Origin: Gammaproteobacteria bacterium
GTDB lineage: Bacteria > Pseudomonadota > Gammaproteobacteria > Steroidobacterales > Steroidobacteraceae
Reading direction: 5' to 3'
Length of the DNA stretch: 36,118 nucleotides
Assembly: GCA_030040715.1 (NCBI GenBank)
Contig: JASHTF010000246.1
Coordinates: 1-36,118, forward strand
The notes beneath the pieces were generated by a model that had not been told where the DNA came from, ran no database searches, and saw only the letters and a list, made by a program, of their open reading frames with translations. Shown here in pieces: positions 23,033-31,127 of this stretch. The translations under genes were made by a program, and so were the position numbers. Within the stretch, counting starts at the first letter, position 1, and each line of letters starts with the position of its first letter.

Positions 23033-24588
23033 GCGGAGCCAGAATTTATGTTTCTCGCGACGCCTCGGCCCAAGGAGTTGGGGCCAATCAGGTCGCGGAC
23101 GCGATCACCACGGAAGCCGCCCGCCGCGGCATCGACATCGAGCTGGTACGTAACGGCTCGCGTGGATTGTATTGGCTCGAACCTCTGGTCGAGGTCACGA
23201 CCGCCGCCGGCCGCGTGGCCTACGGTCCCGTCACACCCGACAGAGTAGCGGATCTGTTCGATGCCGGCTTTACGCGCGGTCAGCGACACGAGCTGCACTT
23301 GGGACTGACGGAAGACATCCCTTATCTCAAGAAGCAGGAGCGGCTCACCTTTGCGCGGGTCGGCATCACCGACCCGGGCAGTCTCAAGGACTACCTTGAT
23401 CATGAGGGCTATCGAGGCCTTAAGGCCGCACTGGGACTGGATCCCGCAGCGATCGTCGCCCGGGTGACGGATTCCGGATTGCGGGGCCGCGGCGGGGCGG
23501 CGTTCCCGGCCGGTATCAAATGGCGAACCGTGCTGGCCACGCCCGCCGCGCAGAAATACATCGTGTGCAACGCGGATGAAGGCGACTCGGGTACCTACTC
23601 CGATCGCATGATCATGGAGGGGGATCCGTTTGTTCTGATCGAGGGCATGACGATTGCGGGGCTCGCGACGGGCGCGACACAGGGGTTCATTTACCTGCGA
23701 TGGGAGTACCCGGACGCGCACATGGCACTGGATACAGCGATTGCCGCTGCCACACAGGCCGGCTACCTCGGCGACGATGTCCTCGGCAGCGGCAGATCCT
23801 TTCATCTCGAGGTCCGACTCGGTGCCGGCGCCTATATTTGCGGTGAAGAGACCTCTCTGCTCGAATCCCTCGAAGGCAAACGCGGGCAGATACGCTACAA
23901 GCCGCCGCTGCCGGCGATCGCGGGTCTGTTCGGCAAGCCCACGGTCGTCAACAACGTGATCACGCTGGCTTCGGTTCCGATCATCCTGGACCGCGGTGTC
24001 GACTACTACCGCAACTATGGCGTTGGCCGCTCGCGCGGCACGCTGCCCATTCAGCTCACCGGCAACGTCAAGTGTGGTGGCCTCATCGAGAAGGCGTTCG
24101 GCGTTACGTTGCGGGAATTGCTGTACGACTACGGCGGCGGATCGCTCAGCGGGCGCCCGATCCGGGCCGTGCAGGTGGGCGGGCCTCTGGGGGCCTACCT
24201 GCCCGAATCGCAATTCGACACCCGGTTGGACTACGAGGAATTCGCGAACATCGGGGCGATGCTGGGTCACGGCGGGATTGTCGTGTTCGACGACACCGTC
24301 GATATGGCAGCGCAGGCCCGCTATGCCATGGAGTTCTGCGCCATCGAGTCGTGCGGCAAGTGCACGCCGTGTCGCCTCGGCTCTACGCGCGGAGTTGAAG
24401 TCATTGATCGACTGGTCGCCGGCCAGGACGCGGCGAAGCAGGAAGTTCTGCTTCGTGATCTATGCAACACTATGATCCAAGGTTCGCTGTGCGCGCTGGG
24501 TGGCCTGACTCCCTACCCGGTGATCTCGGCGCTGAATCATTTTCCTGAGGACTTTGGCAAGTCCACCATCGTGAAGGCAGTCGGCTGA
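23029..24588 (+). CDS. fdsB: NAD-dependent formate dehydrogenase beta subunit (NuoF-like, FMN/NADH binding)
   Basis: 519 residues. The N-terminal 120 residues are a variable/thioredoxin-like part and the rest is NuoF-like. Seen are the NADH/FMN sites GLRGRGGAAFPAGIKW (150-165), CNADEGDSGTYSDR (180-193), and GAGAYICGEETSLLESLEGKRG (about 265-286). The [4Fe-4S] ligands are in ESCGKCTPCRLG and the later Cys in RDLCNTM, in the last 80 residues. It reduces NAD+ with electrons from FdsA. Overlap with fdsG and a 19-bp gap to fdsA support a single operon. Cytoplasmic; no signal peptide. Confidence 0.95.
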   Translation: MSGARIYVSRDASAQGVGANQVADAITTEAARRGIDIELVRNGSRGLYWLEPLVEVTTAAGRVAYGPVTPDRVADLFDAGFTRGQRHELHLGLTEDIPYLKKQERLTFARVGITDPGSLKDYLDHEGYRGLKAALGLDPAAIVARVTDSGLRGRGGAAFPAGIKWRTVLATPAAQKYIVCNADEGDSGTYSDRMIMEGDPFVLIEGMTIAGLATGATQGFIYLRWEYPDAHMALDTAIAAATQAGYLGDDVLGSGRSFHLEVRLGAGAYICGEETSLLESLEGKRGQIRYKPPLPAIAGLFGKPTVVNNVITLASVPIILDRGVDYYRNYGVGRSRGTLPIQLTGNVKCGGLIEKAFGVTLRELLYDYGGGSLSGRPIRAVQVGGPLGAYLPESQFDTRLDYEEFANIGAMLGHGGIVVFDDTVDMAAQARYAMEFCAIESCGKCTPCRLGSTRGVEVIDRLVAGQDAAKQEVLLRDLCNTMIQGSLCALGGLTPYPVISALNHFPEDFGKSTIVKAVG

Positions 24589-24607
24589 ACCGACCCGAGA
24601 GCATTCT

Positions 24608-27454
24608 ATGCAGTCCATTGCGGAAAAAGACTTAGGTACCCCGGCGCGGCAGAGCGCCAAGATGGTCAGCCTGACCATCGACGACCGGGAGGTCGTGGTT
24701 CCAGAGGGAACTTCGGTCATGCGCGCAGCCGCACTGGCCGGTGTGTCGATCCCGAAGCTGTGCGCCACCGATCAGCTCGAGGCCTTCGGCTCCTGTCGTC
24801 TGTGCCTGGTGCAAATCACCGGGATGAAGGGAATGCCAGCCTCCTGCACCACTCCGGTCGCCGAGGGTATGAAGGTCACCACCGAGAGCAAGGCGCTCGC
24901 GGACGTGCGTCGCGGCGTGATGGAGCTCTATATCTCCGATCATCCGCTCGATTGCCTGACCTGCCCGGCCAATGGCCATTGCGAGCTACAGGACATGGCG
25001 GGTGTCGTCGGGCTGCGCGAGGTTCGCTACGGCTACGACGGCGCGAATCACCTCAAGGAGGAGAAGGACACCAGCAATCCCTATTTCACCTTCGATCCGA
25101 GCAAGTGCATCGTGTGCTCACGCTGTGTGCGCGCGTGCGACGAGCAGCAGGGCACATTGGCGCTCACCATCCAGGCACGCGGCTTTGACTCCAAGGTGTC
25201 GGCCAGTCAGGACGACTCGTTCATGGATTCGGAGTGCGTCTCGTGCGGAGCCTGCGTGCAGGCGTGTCCGACCGCTACGCTCTCCGAGAACAGCCTGATC
25301 GACAAGGGCCAGGCCGAGCACAGCGTCATCACCACCTGCGCCTATTGCGGTGTCGGGTGCTCCTTCCGCGCCGAGATGCGGGGCGAAGAGGTCGTGCGCA
25401 TGGTGCCGAACAAGGACGGGCACGCGAATCACGGTCACTCGTGCGTCAAGGGACGCTTTGCCATCGGCTACGCGACGCACCCCGACCGCATCGTGAAGCC
25501 GATGATCCGGGCCAAGATCACCGATCCCTGGCGCGAAGTATCCTGGGAAGAGGCCATCCGCTACGCCGCCGGCGAACTGAAGCGCATTCAGGCGAAGTAC
25601 GGCCGTGACTCGATCGGCGGTATTACCTCATCCCGCTGCACGAACGAGGAAACCTATCTGGTGCAGAAGCTGGTGCGCGCGGGTTTCGGCAACAACAACG
25701 TCGACACGTGTGCCCGCGTCTGCCACTCCCCGACTGGCTACGGGCTGAAGAACACCATCGGCGAGTCGGCGGGCACACAGGCGTTTGACTCGGTGATGAA
25801 GGCCGACGTCATCATGGTGATCGGCGCCAATCCCACCGACGGGCATCCGGTGTTTGCTTCGCAGATGAAACGCCGGCTGCGCCAGGGTGCACACCTCATC
25901 GTCGCCGACCCACGTCGCATCGACCTGGTGCACACTCCGCACATCCAGGCGGACTATCACCTCGCTCTGCGTCCGGGAACCAACGTCGCGCTGATCAATT
26001 CGATTGCGCATGTGGTGGTTGCCGAGGGGCTGGTCAAGGAGGACTACGTCCGTGAGCGCTGCGAGTGGGATTCGTTCGAGAAGTGGCGGGCGTTGGTTGG
26101 CGACCCGAAGTACTCGCCGGAGGCCATGGAGAGCGTGACGGGAGTCCCGGCGGCCGCCGTGCGTGGGGCGGCTCGCCTCTATGCCACCGCCGGTAACGGC
26201 GCGATTTACTACGGCCTGGGCGTTACCGAGCACAGCCAGGGCTCGACCATGGTCATGGGCATCGCGAACCTCGCGATGGCGACCGGAAATCTCGGGCGCG
26301 AGGGTGTCGGCGTCAACCCGTTGCGCGGCCAGAACAACGTCCAGGGCTCATGCGATATGGGCTCCTTCCCGCACGAGTTCACCGCCTACCGACACGTGGC
26401 CGACGATGCAGTGCGGCACTCGTTTGAGGCGGCGTGGGGTGTGACGCTGCGTGCCGACCCGGGCTTGCGCATCCCGAATATGTTCGAAGCGGCGCTCGAT
26501 GGCGAGTTCAAGGGTCTGTACATCGAGGGGGAGGACATCGGGCAGTCCGATCCCAACACGCAGCACGTCACGGCCGCGCTCACTTCCATGGAGTGCATCA
26601 TCGTTCAGGACCTGTTCCTGAACGAGACCGCGAAATTCGCGCACGTGTTCCTGCCGGGTTCGACCTTTCTCGAAAAGGACGGAACCTTTATCAACGCCGA
26701 ACGGCGCTGCTCACGCGTGCGACGCGTCATGAAACCGAAGAACGGTTATGCCGACTGGGAGATTACGCAGCTGCTCTCGAACGCCGTCGGATTTCCCATG
26801 AACTACCGGCACGCGTCCGAGATCATGGATGAGATCGCTCGGCTCACTCCCACGATGACCAATATCAGCTTCGATCTGCTCGATCGGCTGGGGAGCGTGC
26901 AATGGCCGTGCAACACGGCGCACCCGGAGGGCACTCCGACGATGCATGTCGGTACCTTCGTGCGCGGCAAGGGTAAATTCCTGCTGACCGAGTACGTCCC
27001 GACCCGCGAGAAGGTCAACGCCAGGTACCCGCTGATCCTCACGACCGGCCGGATACTGACCCAGTACAACGTCGGCGCGCAGACCCGGCGTACCCCAAAC
27101 ACGGTTTGGCACGACGAAGACCGCCTGGAGATTCATCCGACCGATGCGGAGGACCGGGGTATTAAGGAGGGAGACTGGTGCGGTATCGCCAGCCGCGCCG
27201 GAGAGAGCGTGCTGCGCGCTCGCGTGACCGACCGTGTGCAGCCGGGCGTCGTCTACACGACGTTCCATTTCCCGGAGTCGGGGGCCAACGTCATCACCAC
27301 GGAAAATTCCGACTGGGCGACCAATTGCCCCGAGTACAAGGTCACGGCGGTCCAGGTTACCCGCGTGTCTCAGCCCTCGGAATGGCAGCGACGCTTCAGG
27401 GAATTCACCAAGACGCAGGAAGAGCTCGTCAATCCCGACGTGTTCGTGAAGTAG
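24608..27454 (+). CDS. fdsA: NAD-dependent formate dehydrogenase alpha subunit (molybdopterin, Cys-type)
   Basis: 948 residues. It oxidises formate to CO2 at a bis-MGD molybdenum centre. The N-terminal NuoG-like part carries a [2Fe-2S] set (Cys52, 63, 66, 80), a His-Cys3 [4Fe-4S] set (His112, Cys116, 119, 125) and two ferredoxin [4Fe-4S] sets (Cys167-170-173-177 and 210-213-216-220). The catalytic part begins with another [4Fe-4S] set (Cys244, 247, 251, 279). The active site reads DTCARVCHSPTGYGL, so Cys372 replaces selenocysteine, and the following His is conserved. The C-terminus has the molybdopterin dinucleotide fold with TTGRILTQYNVG and VYTTFHFPESGANVIT. gagagc lies 5 bases before ATG 24608. 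Confidence 0.96.
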   Translation: MQSIAEKDLGTPARQSAKMVSLTIDDREVVVPEGTSVMRAAALAGVSIPKLCATDQLEAFGSCRLCLVQITGMKGMPASCTTPVAEGMKVTTESKALADVRRGVMELYISDHPLDCLTCPANGHCELQDMAGVVGLREVRYGYDGANHLKEEKDTSNPYFTFDPSKCIVCSRCVRACDEQQGTLALTIQARGFDSKVSASQDDSFMDSECVSCGACVQACPTATLSENSLIDKGQAEHSVITTCAYCGVGCSFRAEMRGEEVVRMVPNKDGHANHGHSCVKGRFAIGYATHPDRIVKPMIRAKITDPWREVSWEEAIRYAAGELKRIQAKYGRDSIGGITSSRCTNEETYLVQKLVRAGFGNNNVDTCARVCHSPTGYGLKNTIGESAGTQAFDSVMKADVIMVIGANPTDGHPVFASQMKRRLRQGAHLIVADPRRIDLVHTPHIQADYHLALRPGTNVALINSIAHVVVAEGLVKEDYVRERCEWDSFEKWRALVGDPKYSPEAMESVTGVPAAAVRGAARLYATAGNGAIYYGLGVTEHSQGSTMVMGIANLAMATGNLGREGVGVNPLRGQNNVQGSCDMGSFPHEFTAYRHVADDAVRHSFEAAWGVTLRADPGLRIPNMFEAALDGEFKGLYIEGEDIGQSDPNTQHVTAALTSMECIIVQDLFLNETAKFAHVFLPGSTFLEKDGTFINAERRCSRVRRVMKPKNGYADWEITQLLSNAVGFPMNYRHASEIMDEIARLTPTMTNISFDLLDRLGSVQWPCNTAHPEGTPTMHVGTFVRGKGKFLLTEYVPTREKVNARYPLILTTGRILTQYNVGAQTRRTPNTVWHDEDRLEIHPTDAEDRGIKEGDWCGIASRAGESVLRARVTDRVQPGVVYTTFHFPESGANVITTENSDWATNCPEYKVTAVQVTRVSQPSEWQRRFREFTKTQEELVNPDVFVK

Positions 27455-27462
27455 CCGGATAG

Positions 27463-27708
27463 ATGAGCGACGCCTCTCATAGCGGCGAGACCGCTGAGCA
27501 CCTGGTCGCGATGGCGAACGACATCGCCGACTACTTTCGTCCGCAGGGGCGAGAGGAGGCGATCGCCGGCATCGCCAATCACATCAAGCGGTATTGGACG
27601 GTGCGCATGCGGCAAAAGCTCAACGCCTACCTGGCGCGAGGGCAGGGTGGTGACCTCGATGAGCTGCCGCGCGCCGCGGTGGATCGCCTGAACCAGCAAC
27701 CCTTGTGA
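27463..27708 (+). CDS. fdsD: NAD-dependent formate dehydrogenase delta subunit
   Basis: 81 residues, the size of FdsD. The core is LVAMANDIADYFRPQGREEAIAGIANHIKRYWTVRMRQKLNAYL. The pattern M-N-I--F-----EEA---IA-H---FW-PRMR is what I know from the family; here Trp is followed by TVRMR rather than PRMR. It helps the large subunit assemble in the complex. It starts eight bases after the fdsA stop and ends the recognised operon. No fdsC/fdhD sulfurtransferase gene lies between fdsA and fdsD, although some relatives have fdsC there; it must be encoded elsewhere if needed. Confidence 0.9.
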   Translation: MSDASHSGETAEHLVAMANDIADYFRPQGREEAIAGIANHIKRYWTVRMRQKLNAYLARGQGGDLDELPRAAVDRLNQQPL

Positions 27709-27748
27709 GTGCCTGGATGCGCGGCGAAACAGCGGTCGCGAGGGACGA

Positions 27749-28216
27749 TTGCTTGCGCAAAAACGAGATCGACGACTCTCGAGTCGACTTACATCAGATC
27801 AGATGATCGCTGCGGTGTCGCGAGCAGAGCCTACCTTCGAGCGTCGGCCGCAGACCAACGCCGAGTGGGAGTCCCTCCGACGCAGCGCGACGATTTTGCT
27901 GGAGGCTACGAACCTACTGGTCATACCCGGCCGACAGGTAGCGCTTGCGCCGTTTTCGTCGGACGGTTCGGGCGTACTCAGCTCAGCGGAAATTCAACAG
28001 CGGCTCGACCTTCATCGACCCGAGTTCAATGCGCGCGCGCTGGCGCTGCGAGCCGTCGTCAGCAGCGAGCTGAGCACGATCAATGCGCACGATGCCGCGG
28101 CGCTCGCGGCGCTCGGCGACGCTATGGACGCTGCCTGCGAGGCCTGTCATGTTGACAATTGGTATCCGCACGAGGTGATCCCGCAGTTGCCGGCCCATCC
28201 AGCGCCTCCTGGCTGA
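27749..28216 (+). CDS. C-type cytochrome-like protein with CxxCH, lacking an export signal
   Basis: 155 residues from TTG 27749; ATG 27803 is another start. The C-terminus contains CEACHVDNWYPHE, a c-type heme motif followed by the WYP seen in a group of small secreted cytochrome c-like proteins. Before it are WESLRRSATILLEATNLLVIPGR and ALRAVVSSELSTINAHDAAALAALGDAMDAAC, which fit the helical bundle of that group. Heme attachment needs export to the periplasm, yet no signal peptide is visible in this or the other frames just upstream. I infer a truncated or decaying gene, or a start missed by a frameshift. It begins 40 bp after fdsD. Confidence 0.55.
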   Translation: MLAQKRDRRLSSRLTSDQMIAAVSRAEPTFERRPQTNAEWESLRRSATILLEATNLLVIPGRQVALAPFSSDGSGVLSSAEIQQRLDLHRPEFNARALALRAVVSSELSTINAHDAAALAALGDAMDAACEACHVDNWYPHEVIPQLPAHPAPPG

Positions 28217-28451
28217 CTCACGCCGGGCGAGACGCAGCCTCCACGAGCTATCTACGCTCGCTGAGAAGCCTCCATTGTCAGCGCTCCTCCGCATACCGAG
28301 AGCCAGTCACAACCCCCCCCGCGATCATTCTGCGGTGACAAACCGGCGACATATCAACCGCTCACTTCGTCATGCACCGTACGCCATTGTCCCTGTGGCG
28401 CCGTAGCGGCTAGCCTAGTTTCGTTCGAGCGCTAGATGCACGGCGCTTTGC
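28217..28451. other. 235-bp gap between CxxCH gene and exported barrel-like gene
   Basis: No coding likeness or clear hairpin. Contains an eight-C run at 28313-28320. The promoter for the downstream small exported protein may lie in it. Confidence 0.4.
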
Positions 28452-28928
28452 ATGGATCAACTTATGCAAATGAAACTCAGGCAACTCTTGTTCTCGTGCT
28501 CACTACTCGCTGTGTCGTTTATCGTAGCGTCAGATTCCCGCGCCCAGTCGAGTGCCACCGTGACGCAGGATAAGCCATACGTCGTGGAGTGGGTCTACAA
28601 GGTGAAATGGGGCCACGCGGATGAGTTCTTCGATATCTTCAAGAAGTATCAAATCCCAATTCTCGACCGGTTGCAGAAGCTCGGCTACGTGACTCGTTAC
28701 ACTGTCTATCGGCCCGGACTGCACACCGGCGAGGATGAGCGTTGGGACTATACGGTCCTGATCGTCTACCGCAACCAACTGGCCAGCACGCACGAAGCGG
28801 ATATCGAAGCGCAGCTGTTCCGGGACCGCGCTACGCTCAAGCGAGAGGAAAACCACCGTTGGGAACTGGTCGAATCGCATTGGGATCTGCCCATCCAGGA
28901 AATCGATCCTCACGCGGCTGAGCCGTAG
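28452..28928 (+). CDS. Small exported protein, dimeric alpha/beta-barrel-like
   Basis: 158 residues from 28452, with in-frame ATGs at codons 5 and 7. A signal peptide is clear (MKLRQLLFSCSLLAVSFIVASDSRAQ, cleavage near residue 32). The mature part PYVVEWVYKVKWGHADEFFDIFKKYQIPILDRLQKLGYVTRYTVYRPG looks like a ferredoxin-like beta-alpha-beta half of a dimeric barrel (EthD/NIPSNAP type). It is followed by a second beta/alpha part ending VESHWDLPIQEI. No catalytic residue was recognised. It has a similar neighbour at 29082-29510 of the same design. The function is unknown. Confidence 0.7.
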   Translation: MDQLMQMKLRQLLFSCSLLAVSFIVASDSRAQSSATVTQDKPYVVEWVYKVKWGHADEFFDIFKKYQIPILDRLQKLGYVTRYTVYRPGLHTGEDERWDYTVLIVYRNQLASTHEADIEAQLFRDRATLKREENHRWELVESHWDLPIQEIDPHAAEP

Positions 28929-29081
28929 CCAATTCCATCACTGCCCGCTGCGGGCATCAGAGTCATTCGTCCAACCGAGTGGGTGCGCGACCGCTGCACC
29001 AGACGGGAAAATGGCAATAGTCGACACTGGAGCGACGTTGACGCTGGTCGGGAGCGGCCCGAAGATGGTGGTCGTGTGCAG

Positions 29082-29510
29082 ATGACCCAGTTGAAGAAAT
29101 CATGGGTTATCGCCGCACTCGCGTGTTGCGCCAGCGCTGACAGCATGCTCCCAGTGATTGCTCGCAGTTCCGCCGACCGGACTTCGGGCCCGATCGTCGT
29201 GCAGAACTATTACTACGCGCTCCCCGGAAAAGCCGACGAGGTCTACGAATGGCGGCTACATGCAAGCGACGTTCGAGCGAAGCTTGGGCTGCCACGCGGC
29301 CGCGTTCTTCGACGAATCGCTCAGCAGGGGGATACCAAGGGCTCGTCCATTCTGCCGGATGTGGTCTGGGAATGCGATTACCCCTCGCAGGCCTCCCGGA
29401 AAACAGATGTCGAGCGACTCGGCAAGAGTTCCGAGTTCGACCAAGTGGAGAGGCATATGGACAGGTTGCTTCGCAGATTCGATCGCGTGATCTTAGAGCC
29501 GGCAAACTGA
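29082..29510 (+). CDS. Small exported protein, probable paralogue of the preceding gene
   Basis: 142 residues from ATG 29082, which starts a signal peptide (MTQLKKSWVIAALACCASADSMLPVIA). The frame extends 33 codons further upstream but that part is hydrophilic and has no signal. The mature part starts GPIVVQNYYYALPGKADEVYEWRLHASDV, parallel in layout to the previous protein: beta strand, then GxADE, then helix. It continues with ILPDVVWECDYPS and ends in a Arg-rich helix RHMDRLLRRFDRVIL. I infer a dimeric alpha/beta-barrel-like fold; identity to its neighbour is low by eye. The function is unknown. Confidence 0.65.
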   Translation: MTQLKKSWVIAALACCASADSMLPVIARSSADRTSGPIVVQNYYYALPGKADEVYEWRLHASDVRAKLGLPRGRVLRRIAQQGDTKGSSILPDVVWECDYPSQASRKTDVERLGKSSEFDQVERHMDRLLRRFDRVILEPAN

Positions 29511-29555
29511 ATTCGACTCGGAGCTCGCCCGCGAGCACCGGCGGCCACCGTAGTT

Positions 29556-30740
29556 TCACGGTCGATCCAACTGAACTTCCGGTTCATCCAGGCGCCTCCA
29601 GCGATAGATCGCAATCGCGCACAGCCAGCCGAGAATGAACACACCGACGATGAGATATCCGATCAGTCCGAAATTCTCGCTCAGCGCGTGGATCCCCGCC
29701 CAGAAGGGCCCGGATAGTTGCAGTTTTTCGCTCAGCAGGCCGAGTCCTTCGATGCCGCCAATTATTAAGGCGACTATGACCGAGATCGATGTGATTGCGA
29801 TGTTGTAGTAGAGCTTACGGATCGGCTTTACGAACGCCCAGCCGTAAGCGCCAAGCATGAGAATGCCGTCCGTCGTGTCAATCAGCGTCATACCGGCGGT
29901 GAACAGGGCGGGAAATACCAGGATCGACCAGATCCGCAGTCCATGGGCCGCGCCCGAGGCAGAGATCCCGAGCACCCCAATCTCGGTGGCGGTGTCGAAG
30001 CCGAGACCGAACAGCAGGCCGAGAAAATACATGTGCCAACTGCGCGTGATGAGCCGGAACAGCAGGCGGAATATCCGTGCGAGGATTCCGCGTCTTGCGA
30101 GCAGCAGGTCGAAATCCTCCTCGATATAGGGCTCGCCCCGGTTCACGCGTCGGAGCGACGCGACGAGCGCCTTAAGGATCAGCAGGTTCATCAACGCAAT
30201 GGCCAAGAGAAAGAAAGTCGACACCAGCGCGCCGAAGATTCCTCCAATCTCCTTGAGCCAGTCCATATGGCTTTTCATTGCCAGCGCCGTCGCCGCAATA
30301 GCGACGGACGCAACCACTACGACCGTCGAGTGACCGAGAGAGAACATGAGGCCGACCGTGATCGGCCGCTGTCCGCACTGCATGAGCTTGCGTGTCACGT
30401 TGTCGATGGCTGCGATATGGTCCGCATCTACCGCGTGACGCAGACCGAATGACCACGCAACTAAGCTCATCCCCATCAACAACGGCTGACGATGAAACGT
30501 AAGATATGCCACAACCCAGGCTGCGATGCTGAGGCTAATCAATAGCAGGTACAGGACCCCGATCCTTTGCGTCGCCAATCCCGCTTCGTCGCCGGACCGC
30601 TTGCCGGTCGCGTTGCTAATGGTGAGGCGCACGTTCCGAGTCAGTGCTCGCGAGGCACCGAGGCCGAGCTTCTCGATAAACCGACTAGGCCGCGATGGCT
30701 GTCGGACCGAGCTTGAAGACATCGGCTTTCCCGATCGCAT
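29556..30740 (-). CDS. HoxN/HupN/NixA-family nickel/cobalt permease (NiCoT)
   Basis: 394 residues with about eight membrane segments. The NiCoT signature HX4DH is complete in RHAVDADHIAAIDN (His102, Asp107, His108). Other family stretches are LMFSLGHSTVVV, LGLLFGLGFDTATEIGVL, LFTAGMTLIDTTDGILMLGAYGWAF and the N-terminal SLVAWSFGLRHA. It imports Ni2+ or Co2+ across the inner membrane using the proton gradient. Start is ATG 30740 or ATG 30722 (codon 7), since gggaaag lies before the latter. Residues 1-50 are extra relative to many family members. It is divergent from a TonB-dependent receptor. No nickel enzyme gene is in the window, so the metal is undecided. Confidence 0.93.
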   Translation of the reverse strand: MRSGKPMSSSSVRQPSRPSRFIEKLGLGASRALTRNVRLTISNATGKRSGDEAGLATQRIGVLYLLLISLSIAAWVVAYLTFHRQPLLMGMSLVAWSFGLRHAVDADHIAAIDNVTRKLMQCGQRPITVGLMFSLGHSTVVVVASVAIAATALAMKSHMDWLKEIGGIFGALVSTFFLLAIALMNLLILKALVASLRRVNRGEPYIEEDFDLLLARRGILARIFRLLFRLITRSWHMYFLGLLFGLGFDTATEIGVLGISASGAAHGLRIWSILVFPALFTAGMTLIDTTDGILMLGAYGWAFVKPIRKLYYNIAITSISVIVALIIGGIEGLGLLSEKLQLSGPFWAGIHALSENFGLIGYLIVGVFILGWLCAIAIYRWRRLDEPEVQLDRP

Positions 30741-31127
30741 GTCACGCGAGAGGGATGCTCGAGCTCGAGCGCCGCCCGGTCCCTCGCCCCGGACGAGGCC
30801 GTCGACCGGCGAGCTGAAGTCCTGCTCTCTCGGTGAATGACCTTGGCAGCCCGCCGGATGGGAACCATGGCGGTATAACGCATCGCGCCGTCGGATTGCC
30901 TTCGGGATTGGATCGTTGCCATGATGTGTTTCGAGGAGATATGAGGATCATGTCGTCTTTATGTCTTCCCTGCAAACCCTGAACTCGCATAAATGCCCGC
31001 CAATCAGGCAGAAACACCCGAATAGGAAAGGGCTCATGAAACAGGCATTCCAGAGCATCTGAAGCGCACATAATCAGCGATGTCGGACCGCCCAAGGTGG
31101 CCGACCTGATGAAAAGACAGGGAAACA
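30741..31127. other. 387-bp divergent intergenic region (NiCoT / TonB receptor)
   Basis: No protein recognised. Searched by eye for a cobalamin riboswitch (GCCACTG box) and found none. A small inverted repeat ATGA-GGA-TCAT lies at 30941-30951, and the run tttcgaggagatatgagg lies just before it, but neither matches a NikR or Fur site well. A cagggaaaca purine stretch lies before the receptor ATG. Confidence 0.45.

Noticed and set aside
22915-24270. 451-residue minus-strand open frame opposite fdsB
   Set aside because: Fully covered by fdsB, which has complete cofactor motifs; composition is typical of an antisense frame.
30741-31127. Cobalamin riboswitch before the TonB receptor
   Set aside because: No GCCACTG box or other conserved core element was found on either strand.
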